Assembly (NCBI RefSeq): GCF_041435015.1
Contig: NZ_CP107989.1
Coordinates: 10,292,001 to 10,356,000 of the forward strand
Origin: Streptomyces canus
Lineage (GTDB): Bacteria > Actinomycetota > Actinomycetes > Streptomycetales > Streptomycetaceae
Length of the DNA stretch: 64,000 nt
Direction of reading: 5' to 3'
Made by a program: the position numbers and the translations under genes. The notes beneath the pieces are model-generated. The model worked only from the letters and a program-made list of their open reading frames with translations, searched no databases and was not told the origin of the DNA. Shown piece by piece: positions 17,888-26,987 of the stretch; position 1 is the stretch's first letter; each line of letters begins with the position of its first letter.

Positions 17888-18711
17888 TCAGGCGGTGCGG
17901 CCGTGTTCCAGCTGGAGCAGGACGAGGGCGGCTCGGGCGATCCGGGTGATGCCGCTGGGGTCGAGGCTGACCCGGCGCAGGGCCTTGAAGGTGACCTTGA
18001 GCAGGGCGTTGGCCCGCTCGGCGACCGCATGGACGCCTCGGATGACCGAGTTGAATGCCTGCTGCTCGTCGTCGAGTTCGCTGCCGTTGGGCCTCTTGAC
18101 CGGGTGGCGGAAGCCGTCGCCGGCGTTCTCGTAGCCGAGGTCTGTCAGGGTGGGAATGTCCAGGGTGGAGGCGAGCCGGTTGAGGGCGTCGACCAGGCCG
18201 TGGGTGCGGGCGCAGGTGGTGTCATGCTCGCGGCCGGGGCGGACCGGGGAGACCCAGATCGGCCAGCCGTCGGGGGCGGAGACAACCTGGACGTCGCCGC
18301 CGTGGTGCTTGTGCTTCCCGGACCACCAGAGGTCGGCGCCTTTGGGGCCGGGGGCGGCGATGCGGTCAGTACGGATGACGCTGCCGTCCAGGTTGAGATG
18401 GGTGTAGCCGGCGGCCGCCGCCCGTTCCAGCGCGGTGGACAGATCCGGGGCGTGGTCGGCGAGCACGGTCAGCCCTTCGTGCACGTAGCGGTACGCGGTG
18501 GGCACCGAGACCCCGTTGTCCCGGGCGAGTTAGGCCAGCCGGGTCCCGTCGACGAACCACCGCAGCACCAGGACACCCTGCTTGAAGACGCCCAGAGCGC
18601 GGGTCCCCCTGCGGGTGCCGAGCCGTTCGCGGTGCTTGCGCAAGAGCTGGGCGAGAGTCTCGGCGGTCTCCCTGCCGACGTCGAGTGTTGCGGTGTAGGT
18701 GATACTGGTTA
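17888..18711 (-). pseudogene. IS5-type transposase interrupted by a stop codon
   Basis: One continuous reading frame encodes TYTATLDVGRETAETLAQLL and RALGVFKQGVLVLRWFVDGTRLA. It then meets a TAA (18530-18532) and continues with LARDNGVSVPTAYRYVHEGL, LNLDGSVIRTDRIAAPGPKG, DLGYENAGDGFRHPVKRPNG and AVAERANALLKVTFKALRRV. The helix-turn-helix sits right at the stop and the DDE residues lie beyond it. No ATG or GTG start is visible at the N-terminus. The downstream end, near 17843, begins TCATTGAACCCTTCTCGGTA, which resembles the end of the related copy at 19312-19331. Confidence 0.78.
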
Positions 18712-18896
18712 ACGCGTGAAGCCTCTGGGTTCCGGAACGTGATCTTCGCAGACCTGTTCCTACCAGGGGCTTCTCGCGTATCTGATGCCGGGTCAGGCCC
18801 GTCTGATGGCCCTGGTCAGCCAGGAAGATCGCGGATCTGTCGGACGGGCGGCGTGGCCAATACTCTGAGCCCCATCCGCACTACCTGGGGAGAGTC

Positions 18897-19248
18897 ATGA
18901 CAAGTAGGTTCACCGAGTTGGCCGTTGACTGCCACGATCCGGAGAGGCTGGAGCGAGGGCAAGGTCGAGATCGGCTCCTGGATGCCGACCATCGAGGATG
19001 TTCGGGCCCGCCAGATGCCGCCCACCCTGCTGTTCATCCAGGTACCTGAGGGCAAGACCGTGAAGAACCGGCTTCACCTCGACGTCAGCCCGATCGACGG
19101 CAGCACCGAGGATGAGGTGACCAGATTGCTCGGCCTCGGCGCCACCAAGACGGATGTGGGCCAGGGGTCAGACCGAAACTGGGTGGTCATGGCCGATCCC
19201 GAGGGCAACGAGTTCGACGTCGCACGCACCCTGGCACCGCAGAACTAG
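18897..19248 (+). pseudogene. VOC/glyoxalase-like protein with internal deletion
   Basis: The ATG at 18897 starts MTSRFTELAVDCHDPERL, a standard VOC N-terminus. The frame then breaks, and the rest is in another frame: WSEGKVEIGSWMPTIEDVRA, PPTLLFIQVPEGKTVKNRLH, LGLGATKTDVGQG, VVMADPEGNEFDV. About 15-20 residues are missing at the junction near 18955. The metal-ligand strands of the second half remain. It lies between two related IS5-type remnants. Confidence 0.7.
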
Positions 19249-19349
19249 GCCGCGAGCGGGCACCCGCACCCCGTCACACACCGCAACCGTCACGTTGCCG
19301 AGAAGACCTCATTGAGCCTTTCCCAGTAACAGATCATGACGTTGTGTGA

Positions 19350-19820
19350 TCAGGTGGTGAGGTTGTGCTCGAGTTGGAGCAGGACGAGAGCTGCGGCGGC
19401 GATCTGTGTGATGCGGCTGGGGTCGAGGCTGACCATGCGCAGGGCCTTGAAGGTCGTCTTGAGCAGGGAGTTGGCACGCTCACAGACGCCGTGGATGCCG
19501 CAGATGACCGTGTTGTACGCCTGTTGCTCCGCGGTCAGCGCGCTCTGGCGGGTTTCTTGACGGGGTGAGGGAAACTGCCGCCGGTGTTTTCGTAGCCGAG
19601 GTCGACCAGGGTCGGCATGTCCAGCTCGGCCAGCCGTCCGGGGTGGAGATGACCTGTGCGTTTCCACCATGGTGCTGCGTTTTCCGGACCCCCAGAGGTC
19701 TGCGCCGTTGGGGCCCGGAGCGGCGGCGTGGTCGGTGCGGATGACAGTTCCGTCGAGGTTCACATGCGTCAGCCCGGCCGCCTTCGCCAACGCCGCAACA
19801 CCCACCACGCCCCCGAACAT
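19350..19820 (-). pseudogene. Remnant of a second IS5-type transposase
   Basis: Paralogue of the transposase at 17888-18711. It keeps LTHVNLDGTVIRTDHAAAPG, then loses frame and about 50 codons, and resumes with TAEQQAYNTVICGIHGVCER and NSLLKTTFKALRMVSLDPSR, ending LVLLQLEHN. The whole N-terminal third is missing. It is inactive. Confidence 0.75.
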
Positions 19821-19829
19821 GGGAACGGG

Positions 19830-20153
19830 TCACGGACGGTCCGCAGCCGTCACGTTGAGTCGAACACGGGCGTGTCGGGCGATGGTGTACTCGTCGAATC
19901 CCGCACACCGCCACAGCAGGCGCAGCAGGCGCGGGCGGTCTTCGACATCGAGGTCGGGATGGTCGACGGCATGCCGGACGGCTGCATAGAGGAGCCGATG
20001 CCGTGTGCCGAGAATCCGGCCCCAGTCGGCACTTGTGTAGTTCAGCTCCCAAGCGACGCTGGGTCTGAAGTCGGCGTGGTAGAGCTCGCGGCCCCAGCGC
20101 AGAACGAACTCCGCGCGCGGTTCCCGGTTCACCGGTGCGGGCGTGCTTCGCAC
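19830..20153 (-). CDS. Hypothetical protein, possibly a fragment
   Basis: A 107-codon GTG-started frame with sensible composition: RAEFVLRWGRELYHADFRPS, then AWELNYTSADWGRILGTRHR, then RPRLLRLLWRCAGFDEYTI. The frame is open further upstream (...ADEFWLFVRSTPAP), so the true start may be lost. No family is recognised. It lies in IS-rich, decayed DNA and could be a truncated gene. Confidence 0.3.
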   Translation of the reverse strand: MRSTPAPVNREPRAEFVLRWGRELYHADFRPSVAWELNYTSADWGRILGTRHRLLYAAVRHAVDHPDLDVEDRPRLLRLLWRCAGFDEYTIARHARVRLNVTAADRP

Positions 20154-20305
20154 GAACAGCCAGAATTCGTCAGCCGGCCGTCCGCGAGCAGAATACGTTG
20201 CGGCCCGGCTGCGCGGCGGCTCCCGCCGGACTGCTGCGGGCGATGGTTCGCGGAAGACCCAGGGTCTTCATGGGGCGCCTGTAGGCGCAGGCCGCGCTGC
20301 ACCTG

Positions 20306-20500
20306 GTGCACCGCCACGGGGTGACGTCGGCGGAGGCGGCCTTCCACCTTGCCGGGCTGCTCAACGGGGCCGAACGCACCGGCTTGGGCACAGGCCCTCT
20401 CACCGACTACCTCGTGCGTGACGAGACCCCACCGTCCGCGCTCGTCGAGTGGGCCGCCCGTGCGGGGGTGGCCGTGCTGCCGGCACCGACCCGTGCCTGA
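20306..20500 (+). CDS. Hypothetical small protein or gene fragment
   Basis: A 64-codon frame (GTG start) that reads like real protein: GVTSAEAAFHLAGLLNGAER, TGLGTGPLTDYLVRDETPPS, ALVEWAARAGVAVLPAP. The frame is open for another seven codons upstream. The family is not recognised; it may be the C-terminus of a lost gene. Confidence 0.3.
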   Translation: MHRHGVTSAEAAFHLAGLLNGAERTGLGTGPLTDYLVRDETPPSALVEWAARAGVAVLPAPTRA

Positions 20501-20582
20501 CCAGGCCGGCCGGGCAGGAACCCGTGCTCACCGAGCCACCCCGCGGGCCGGGGAAGACCGACCGGCCGGCCCTCGTCCGCCG

Positions 20583-21434
20583 TCAGTCGTACGTGTAGAA
20601 ACCGCGCTTGGTCTTCCGGCCCAGCCAGCCCATCCGTACGTACTGCTTGAGCAGGGGCGGGGGCCAGTATTTGGGATCGCGGTACTCCTCGTACATGCGC
20701 GCGGCCATGTCGTGGACGATGTCCAGGCCGATCAGGTCGCTGAGCCTGAAGGGTCCCATCGGGTGGTTGAAGCCGAGCCTGAGGACCGAGTCGATGTCCT
20801 CCATCGAGGCCACGCCGCGCTCGAAGGCGCGGATGGCGTCCAGGAGGAACGGCACGACGAGCAGGTTGCCGATGAAGCCGGGCCCGTCCTTGATGATCAC
20901 CGGGGACTTGCCGAGGGCCTTCGACAGATCGACGGCGGCCCGGATGGTCTCCTCGCTCGTCGCCGGGGTGCGGATGACCTCCACCAGGTCCATGAGGGGG
21001 ACCGGGTTGAAGAAGTGCAGGCCGACGACCCGCTCGGGGGCGGACGTCTCGGCCGCCATGATCACGAGCGGGATCGTCGAAGTGTTCGAGGCGAGGACCG
21101 CGGTGGCAGAGGCGTGGCGCTCGAAGTCGCGGAAGAGCTCACGCTTGAGGTCGACGTCCTCGAACGCCGCGTCGATCACGATGTCGGCTCCGGCGATGGC
21201 CGCCCGGTCCGTGGAGGTGCGCAGGCGGGCCAGTGCCTGGGCTGCCTGTTCCCCGGTGAACTTCCCCTTCTCGACGAACTTCGCCAGCCCGGCGGCGACC
21301 CGTGCCCGACCTGCCCCTACGGCCTGCTCGTCCCGCTCGATGCCGACCACGTCGAAGCCGAGGGGAACGGCCGTCTGCGCGATACCGGCCCCCATGGTGC
21401 CGAGGCCGACTATCGCGAGTGTCTTGAACTCCAC
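20583..21434 (-). CDS. 3-hydroxybutyryl-CoA (3-hydroxyacyl-CoA) dehydrogenase
   Basis: NAD-dependent oxidation of 3-hydroxyacyl-CoA to 3-ketoacyl-CoA, third step of beta-oxidation. The 283-residue protein has the Rossmann motif GLGTMG (residues 10-15) and SNTSTIPL. The catalytic histidine is in VGLHFFNPVPLMDLVEVI, the asparagine in GFIGNLL, and the C-terminal domain carries DSVLRLGFNHPMGPFRLSD. The GTG at 21434 was chosen because AAGGA lies six bases before it. It is the last gene of the operon small protein, ligase, dehydrogenase. Confidence 0.9.
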   Translation of the reverse strand: MEFKTLAIVGLGTMGAGIAQTAVPLGFDVVGIERDEQAVGAGRARVAAGLAKFVEKGKFTGEQAAQALARLRTSTDRAAIAGADIVIDAAFEDVDLKRELFRDFERHASATAVLASNTSTIPLVIMAAETSAPERVVGLHFFNPVPLMDLVEVIRTPATSEETIRAAVDLSKALGKSPVIIKDGPGFIGNLLVVPFLLDAIRAFERGVASMEDIDSVLRLGFNHPMGPFRLSDLIGLDIVHDMAARMYEEYRDPKYWPPPLLKQYVRMGWLGRKTKRGFYTYD

Positions 21435-21459
21435 GCGCACTCCTTGTCTTCGGGTGCTG

Positions 21460-22983
21460 CTAGAGCACGGGTGTCCTGGTGGCCTCGGGAGCCCCGGCGT
21501 CCTTGTCGATGTCCGCGACCAGCTTGCGGCGCAGTACCTTGCCCGTCGGCGTGGTCGGGAGTTCCGGCAGGAAGACGATGTCGTCGGGGGTCTTCGAACT
21601 GCGCAGCCGGCCGCGGACGAACTCGCGCAGGACGTCGGCGTCCGGCCGCACGCCGGGCTTGACGACAACGAACGCGCCGATGCGCTGCCCCCATTCGTCG
21701 TCCGGGATGCCGGCCACGGCCACGTCCGCCACCCATGCGTGCTCGGTGAGCACGCTCTCGATCTCCGAGGGGGCGATGTTCTCGCCGCCGCGGATGATGG
21801 TGTCGTCGGACCGGCCCTCGACGAAGATGAAGCCGTCCTCGTCGATATGGCCGCGGTCACGGGTGGGGAACCAGCCGGCGCTGTCCAGCCGGCTGCCGGC
21901 CTCCAGATACTCACCGGCGACCTGCGGCCCGCGTACGACGATGTCTCCCACTACGCCGGGAGGGCACGGCAGCCCGTCCGGGTCATGGACCTCGATCTCC
22001 ACGCTGGGCAGCGCACGGCCCACCGACCCCAGTCTCGCGCGCACGGTGGGATCGTCGCTCGCGGCGGCCGTACGGTGGTCGTCCGGTCCCAGCACCGCGA
22101 TGGAGGAGGCGGTCTCGGTGAGGCCGTAGGCGTTGACGAATCCGGTGCCGGGAAAGAGCCGCAGCGCCTCCACGAGCACGGGTACGGCGATCTTCGCGCC
22201 GCCGTACGACATCGACCGCAGCGTCGAAGGGCCCCGCACGCCGGAGTGGACGAGTTCGCTGACGATGCGCACGAGCATCGTCGGCACCACCATCGCGTGC
22301 GTGACGGCCTGGGTCCGGACGCGATGCAGCCAGTCGGCGGCGCTGAAGTGGTCGAGATACACGATCCGGCGACCGGCGTACAGGTTGGAGAGCAGGTTCG
22401 CGACGGCGGCGATGTGGTAGGGCGGCACGCTGACGATGGTCGCGTCGCTCTGCTCGGCCGACGCGAACTCGACGGAGCCGAAGATGTAGGACGTCAGGTG
22501 CCGGTGCCGCAGTACCGCGCTCTTCGGGGCGGCGGTCGTCCCGCTCGTCATCAGCAGCACGGCGATCGAGTCGGGGTCCGGGTCGGCGGGCTCGGTTTCG
22601 TGATCGGCGGCAACGGCCGTCGGTCCGGTGAACTCCTCCAGCGTCACGGCCGCCATGCCCCGGACCCGCTCGGGTGAGTCGGTTATCACGAGCGGCCTGG
22701 CCTGGCGGCCGAGGATGTCGTCCAGCTGCTCGTCGCTCAGTCGGTAGTTGACCGGCAGGAACGGCACGCCGGCGGAGGCCGCGGCGAACAGGGCGACCGG
22801 AAACGCGGGACCGTTGCCGCCGAGGTAGACGACGGTGCCGGCATCGGCGGCCCGGACGAGATCCGCGCCCGAGCGCGCCCGTCGGGCGAGTTCGCGGGCG
22901 GTGAGGCCGTCCGTGCGGTCACCGATGAGGATCCGGTCGGGCATCCCCTCGACCACCATGTCGAGGAGCATCGTGAGGTTCAT
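21460..22983 (-). CDS. Class I acyl-CoA ligase (AMP-forming)
   Basis: A 507-residue complete ligase. Motifs are LLMTSGTTAAPKSA (P-loop), AYGLTETASS, WFPTRDRGHIDEDGFIFVEG with RSDDTIIRGGENIAPSEIES, and the catalytic lysine in TTPTGKVLRRKL. The hinge motif reads FPTRDRGHI where TGD is usual, a substitution worth noting. The gene follows a conserved small protein by 16 bases and precedes 3-hydroxyacyl-CoA dehydrogenase by 25 bases, forming one operon under operator site 4. A decayed paralogue of its middle segment lies at 8096-8579. Confidence 0.9.
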   Translation of the reverse strand: MNLTMLLDMVVEGMPDRILIGDRTDGLTARELARRARSGADLVRAADAGTVVYLGGNGPAFPVALFAAASAGVPFLPVNYRLSDEQLDDILGRQARPLVITDSPERVRGMAAVTLEEFTGPTAVAADHETEPADPDPDSIAVLLMTSGTTAAPKSAVLRHRHLTSYIFGSVEFASAEQSDATIVSVPPYHIAAVANLLSNLYAGRRIVYLDHFSAADWLHRVRTQAVTHAMVVPTMLVRIVSELVHSGVRGPSTLRSMSYGGAKIAVPVLVEALRLFPGTGFVNAYGLTETASSIAVLGPDDHRTAAASDDPTVRARLGSVGRALPSVEIEVHDPDGLPCPPGVVGDIVVRGPQVAGEYLEAGSRLDSAGWFPTRDRGHIDEDGFIFVEGRSDDTIIRGGENIAPSEIESVLTEHAWVADVAVAGIPDDEWGQRIGAFVVVKPGVRPDADVLREFVRGRLRSSKTPDDIVFLPELPTTPTGKVLRRKLVADIDKDAGAPEATRTPVL

Positions 22984-22999
22984 CGCGGGTGCGGTCCGT

Positions 23000-23299
23000 T
23001 CAGTCGGACGCCGGCAGCGCCTTGGCTGCCTTCTGCGTGAGTTGGCTGTCGCCGAAGGTCAAAGGGCCGATTCCGGCCTTGGTGCACAGCACCTCGATGC
23101 CGCTGGCGTCGTCCGTGTACCGCTTGCCGAGCTGGATCGGTGGGCCGTCGCTCACCTGTGGGGCGGGGGGATCGGGGGCCGTCGTGCGCATCTCCGCGCC
23201 GGCGCACATCAATACCGCGGGGCTGGCGGAACCCTTGACGACGATGACTTCGCACGTCGAGTTCTGTCCGCGCAGCCGGTTGCCGACCTGCAAACTCAC
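23000..23299 (-). CDS. Conserved small protein upstream of acyl-CoA ligase
   Basis: A 99-residue protein beginning MSLQVGNRLRGQNSTCEVIV and ending PLTFGDSQLTQKAAKALPAS, with TQLGKRY-like IQLGKRYTDDASGIEVLCTK in between. From memory, small proteins of this pattern precede acyl-CoA ligases in mycobacteria and relatives; no function is known. An ATG at 23323 is possible, but the GTG at 23299 has a GAGGAGGA site at ideal distance. First gene of the ligase operon, about 100 bp downstream of operator site 4. Confidence 0.65.
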   Translation of the reverse strand: MSLQVGNRLRGQNSTCEVIVVKGSASPAVLMCAGAEMRTTAPDPPAPQVSDGPPIQLGKRYTDDASGIEVLCTKAGIGPLTFGDSQLTQKAAKALPASD

Positions 23300-23396
23300 A
23301 TCGTCCTCCTCGGCGACGGGCATTGCTTGGGCACTGCTGATGCCGTCCGTCCCGCAGAGCGGCCGGGGCCGTCTGGAAGGGACGCCGCATCACCCA

Positions 23397-23415
23397 TACC
23401 GTAAGGTATATAGTA
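23397..23415. promoter_or_regulatory. TACNGTA-type operator (site 4)
   Basis: TACCGTA, AGGTA, TATAGTA: one perfect arm and one arm with two changes, at the same 5-nt spacing as site 3. It lies upstream of the minus-strand small-protein/ligase/dehydrogenase operon, at the far end of a roughly 450-bp divergent region shared with the alpha/beta hydrolase gene. No gene was found in 23416-23747. Confidence 0.55.
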
Positions 23416-23747
23416 CAGGGGTCAATAGGTGCGAGGGGTGCGACGGTCGGATCGCGCGCCGGGCCGACTACTGGGACACGAGTCTGCCAGGGAGATGATC
23501 CAGGGCGAGGACGTCTCGCCCCTGGTTCCCGCCGCGTACTGAAGTCGCACACGTACGGCAGGTGCCGGCGGAGCCTCCGCGGGAGGCGGGACCGGTGCCG
23601 GCGTCAGGAAGATCCCCGTGCAAGCAGGCTTGTCGGCTGCGCGACCGCGCAACTCCTCACTGCACGCTGCGCCGAGAGGTGCCGCGTGCGCTGACCGGCG
23701 ACGTGCGGGCGGAGGAAGTGACCCGAGAGATGGGAGGGTGCAACCGC

Positions 23748-24611
23748 ATGACCTGGACCGAGCCACTCATCAGGCGGATCCCCGCCGCCGGCGTGGAACT
23801 GGCCGCCGAGGAATATCCGGTGGACGCGCCGAAGGGCACCGCGCTGTTCCTGCACGGCGGGGGCCAGACCCGCCATTCGTGGAAGGGCGCGGCCCTGACG
23901 CTTGCCAGGAGCGGCTGGCGCACCTTCTCGCTCGACACCCGCGGTCACGGCGACAGCGGGTGGGCGCCGGACGGGGACTACTCGATGGACGTCCTCGTGG
24001 CCGATCTCGTCGCCGTGGCAGCCCGGGTCGGTGAGGGCGATCCGCGTCCTCCCGCGCTGATCGGCGCGTCGATGGGCGGCCTGACCTCGCTGCTGGCCGT
24101 CGGGGAAGGGCTGGTGGACGCTCGCGCGCTCGTGCTCGTTGATGTCGCCCCTCGCATGGAACGGGACGGCGCCGAACGGGTCTCCGGGTTCATGCGCCGC
24201 CACGTCGACGGCTTCGCCACCCTGGAGGACGTCGCCGCCGCGGTGTCCGAGTACAACCCGCAGCGTCGGCGTCCGAGAAGTCCGGACGGGTTGCGCAAGA
24301 ACGTGCGCCTGGCCGAAGACGGCCGCTGGTACTGGCACTGGGACCCGGCGCTGGTGCGGCGGGACGCCGACGGGCCCAGGCGGCAGCCCGACCCGGAGCG
24401 GCTGCGCGAGGCGGCCCGCGCCATCGGGGTTCCCACCCTCCTGGTCCGCGGTGCCCAGTCGGACGTGCTCAGTGAGGAGGGGGTGCGCGAGCTCCTGTCG
24501 CTCGTGCCCGGCTCGCGCGCGGTCGACGTCGCCGGCACCGGCCATATGGTGGCCGGCGACGACAACGACGCGTTCATCGACCAGGTAGGGCGATTCCTTG
24601 GCACCGTGTGA
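23748..24611 (+). CDS. Alpha/beta hydrolase
   Basis: A 287-residue hydrolase of the serine type. LFLHGGGQTRHSWKG gives the oxyanion-hole HGGG, and LDTRGHGDSGW and GASMGG (nucleophile serine near residue 107) follow. LVRGAQSDVL supplies the acid and GTGHMVAGDDN the catalytic histidine. Such proteins act as esterases, thioesterases or C-C hydrolases. The ATG at 23748 follows GGGAGGG. It is divergent from the acyl-CoA ligase operon and ends at a strong palindromic terminator, so it is a single-gene unit. Confidence 0.85.
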   Translation: MTWTEPLIRRIPAAGVELAAEEYPVDAPKGTALFLHGGGQTRHSWKGAALTLARSGWRTFSLDTRGHGDSGWAPDGDYSMDVLVADLVAVAARVGEGDPRPPALIGASMGGLTSLLAVGEGLVDARALVLVDVAPRMERDGAERVSGFMRRHVDGFATLEDVAAAVSEYNPQRRRPRSPDGLRKNVRLAEDGRWYWHWDPALVRRDADGPRRQPDPERLREAARAIGVPTLLVRGAQSDVLSEEGVRELLSLVPGSRAVDVAGTGHMVAGDDNDAFIDQVGRFLGTV

Positions 24612-24665
24612 CCGCGCAGACCCAACGGGTCCTGGGCCTCCGTGACCCGTCCGGTCCTGCGGTGG

Positions 24666-24686
24666 GTCACCCCCGCCGGGGGTGAC
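24666..24686. terminator. Bidirectional hairpin between convergent genes
   Basis: GTCACCCCCG and its perfect complement CGGGGGTGAC around a single central C, between the convergent alpha/beta hydrolase (+) and enoyl-CoA hydratase (-) genes. No T-run follows, as is usual for Streptomyces terminators. Confidence 0.65.
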
Positions 24687-25454
24687 TCACCGGCCCTTCC
24701 ACTGCGGTGCGCGCTTCTCCGCGAAGGCGCGAGCCCCTTCGAGCGCGTCCTCGCTCTTGAACACCTTGGAGTTTTCGGCTTCCTGCGCCGCGCGCGCCGC
24801 GGCGACGCCTTCGGTGAGCGTCACGCGCATGAGCTTCTTCGTCGCGAGGACGCCGAGCGGGCCGTTCTCGCCGATACGGCGGGCGAACTCCAACGCGGCG
24901 CCGACCACGTCTCCGGCTGGAACGACACAGTTGACCAGCCCCAGCGCACACGCGCGCTCGGCGTCGATCAGATCTCCGGTCAGCCCGAGTTCGAGAGCGA
25001 TCGCGAGGGGGATGCGGCCGGGCAGCGTGGTTCCGCCGCCGGCGGCGAACAGGCCGCGCTTGACCTCCGGGATGCCGAACCTGGCCTTGTCGGAGGCGAC
25101 GACGATGTCGCAGTTGAGCAGGAGCTCGAACCCTCCGGCGACGGCGGTGGCGTTGGCGGCACCGATGACGGGCTTGGGGTACTCGCCTCGGCTGAACATC
25201 GTGAAATGCGTGTTGTCGGACTCCGGCCCGGAGGAATCGGAACCGGAGGCGAACGCTTTGAGGTCCATGCCGGCGCAGAACGCCCGGTCGCCGGCACCGG
25301 TCAGCACCACCGCGCGTACCGCGTCGTCGTCCAGGCAGTCACGCAGCGCCCGCGAGAGTTCGGCGATCAGGCCGGGGCTGAGGGCGTTGCGCTGGTCGGG
25401 GCGGTTGAGTGTGATGACCTCGGCAGAGCCTTCACGACGTCGGAGCAGATCCAT
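24687..25454 (-). CDS. Enoyl-CoA hydratase
   Basis: A 255-residue crotonase-fold protein with all standard marks: RAFCAGMDLKAFA (first oxyanion strand), AANATAVAGGFELLLNCDIV, FGIPEVKRGLFAAGGGTTLP (glutamate position), and the C-terminal AFAEKRAPQWKGR tail. The predicted role is hydration of enoyl-CoA, the step before the 3-hydroxyacyl-CoA dehydrogenase encoded 3.5 kb away. It is transcribed away from the TetR gene at 26081; operator-like sites 5 and 6 lie in the 626-bp gap between them. Confidence 0.9.
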   Translation of the reverse strand: MDLLRRREGSAEVITLNRPDQRNALSPGLIAELSRALRDCLDDDAVRAVVLTGAGDRAFCAGMDLKAFASGSDSSGPESDNTHFTMFSRGEYPKPVIGAANATAVAGGFELLLNCDIVVASDKARFGIPEVKRGLFAAGGGTTLPGRIPLAIALELGLTGDLIDAERACALGLVNCVVPAGDVVGAALEFARRIGENGPLGVLATKKLMRVTLTEGVAAARAAQEAENSKVFKSEDALEGARAFAEKRAPQWKGR

Positions 25455-25579
25455 CTCGACCGCCTTTTGGTGGGTGTTTCGCTGAAGGGTGTCCGGCCCG
25501 GCGGCCCGACCGTCTTCCGCCGGTGGTGTGGCGCCGGCATACAGTCGGTTGCGGGACTGCGGCGGCCAGGCGCGTGCTC

Positions 25580-25599
25580 TACCGGTATTCTATCCGGTA
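25580..25599. promoter_or_regulatory. Operator-like palindrome (site 5, variant)
   Basis: TACCGG, eight bases, CCGGTA: a perfect 6-bp inverted repeat related to the TACNGTA operators but one base longer. It lies 125 bp upstream of the enoyl-CoA hydratase gene. Confidence 0.4.
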
Positions 25600-25953
25600 A
25601 AGGTTCCGGGAATGATTTCGGTAAGCTACCACCGGCTGATCGGAGGGACAACGGCGCGGTGCAGCTGTCGGAGGGGCCGTGACGCGGGGCCGACACCATC
25701 GTGGTGCTGCTCGAGATCGTCGGTCGGACGCGGGTCAGGCTGATGCTGTTCGTTCCCCGGGCGGAAGGCCGGTGCCGAGGCGGTGCGGTGACGGCTGCTC
25801 ACAGGAATCGCCGACGACTCGTCGAGCGTCCGCCGCGTGGCGGAACGGATCGCGGGTGAGGTGCCCGTTTCCGACCCGGTTCACCAGAACCGCGCTGAGA
25901 ACCAGCAGGCGGCGACGTGGTCCGGGGCGGTCGACCAGCCGTCGCGGCAGCGT

Positions 25954-25973
25954 TACGGTAATCCCTTACCGTA
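25954..25973. promoter_or_regulatory. TACNGTA-type operator (site 6), next to the TetR gene
   Basis: TACGGTA, six bases, TACCGTA. Both arms are perfect, but in the outward order and with a 6-nt gap. It lies 107 bp upstream of the TetR gene start, as expected for an autoregulated repressor. The rest of the 25455-26080 gap shows no convincing gene. Confidence 0.55.
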
Positions 25974-26080
25974 TGCCATGCCGGGAGGCATTGGCTGGTA
26001 CCGTGTCAGTCAGTTCGGAGCGCGGGCTCGGCCTACGCTCGGGCCGGGCCGGTGGGGTGGTGACAAGGAGGAGAAGCAGC

Positions 26081-26872
26081 GTGACCAAGGCCGATTCCGC
26101 CGGGACGCGTAAGCGTCGTCAGCGTAACTCGATCAACGCCGAGGAGATCCTCGGGGGTGCCTTCGAGGTCGCGCGGGGCACCTCGCTCGACCAGCTGAGC
26201 ATGCCGATCCTCGCCGAGCATCTGGGTGTCGGCGTCACCAGCATCTACTGGTACTTCCGGAAGAAGGAAGAGCTGCTCAATGCGATGACGGACATCGCCG
26301 TCGACAAGTACCTGCGGCTGATGCCGGAGGTCCGGGCGGATGACACCTGGCAGAACATGCTGTCCTCGCACTTCCGCGTGCAGCGCGAGATCCACCGCGA
26401 GGATGCGGTCCTCTCCGATCTGCTGTTGATCCGCACCTCCACATACAGTCGTGAGGCGACCCGCCGCATCATGGAACTGCTCGAGTCCGTGGTGGCGAAA
26501 CTGGTCGCGGACGGTTTCACGCCCGACAACGCGATGATGGTGTGCAACGCCATCGGTGTGTACACCCGCGGTTCGATCATCCACGAGCGCATCCTTCGGC
26601 TGGCCAACGCGCCGATGACCGACCCCGCCCGCCAGCGTCGCATCACGGACTGGTTCCACTTTCCCGTCCTGGACGGCTTGATCGACCGCCATCCGATCTC
26701 CGGGACGAGTGACGAGGACTTCGAGTTCAGCGTTGCGCGCCTGATGTGCGGGTTCGAGGTCCTCCTTAGCGAGCAGAGCCAGCGGCCTCGCAAGACGGCG
26801 CGCGGATCGACGGCCGCGCGGGGCACGACGACCGCTCGTAAGGCCCCTGCTCGCAAAAAAGCCGGATCCTGA
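26081..26872 (+). CDS. TetR-family regulator with basic C-terminal tail
   Basis: A 263-residue TetR regulator. The DNA-binding helix-turn-helix is SMPILAEHLGVGVTSIYWYF (about residues 35-55), followed by a helical ligand domain. The last 30 residues are a low-complexity basic tail (RKTARGSTAARGTTTARKAP, then ARKKAGS) like those of histone-like proteins, unusual in this family. The GTG start has a strong AAGGAGG site. It is the best candidate to bind the recurring TACNGTA operators, one of which lies 107 bp upstream. An acyl-CoA ligand is likely by analogy with repressors of beta-oxidation genes. Confidence 0.85.
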   Translation: MTKADSAGTRKRRQRNSINAEEILGGAFEVARGTSLDQLSMPILAEHLGVGVTSIYWYFRKKEELLNAMTDIAVDKYLRLMPEVRADDTWQNMLSSHFRVQREIHREDAVLSDLLLIRTSTYSREATRRIMELLESVVAKLVADGFTPDNAMMVCNAIGVYTRGSIIHERILRLANAPMTDPARQRRITDWFHFPVLDGLIDRHPISGTSDEDFEFSVARLMCGFEVLLSEQSQRPRKTARGSTAARGTTTARKAPARKKAGS

Positions 26873-26987
26873 CGGCTTCCGGGGAGCGCTGCGACACCGG
26901 GCCGGTTCGGTCGTGTCGAGGCCGGTTCCCGCAGGGCTCGGCCGAAAGTCTCCCAGGCGCATCAGGCCGTTCGCGTCCTCGTGGGAT

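Noticed and set aside
20608..22677. Plus-strand open frame of 689 codons opposite the dehydrogenase and ligase
   Set aside because: Composition is typical of an antisense shadow; both minus-strand genes have full family motifs, start sites and operon spacing.
25679..26080. In-frame extension of the TetR gene upstream of 26081
   Set aside because: The GTG at 26081 has a strong AAGGAGG site and the extension has no protein-like composition and covers an operator.
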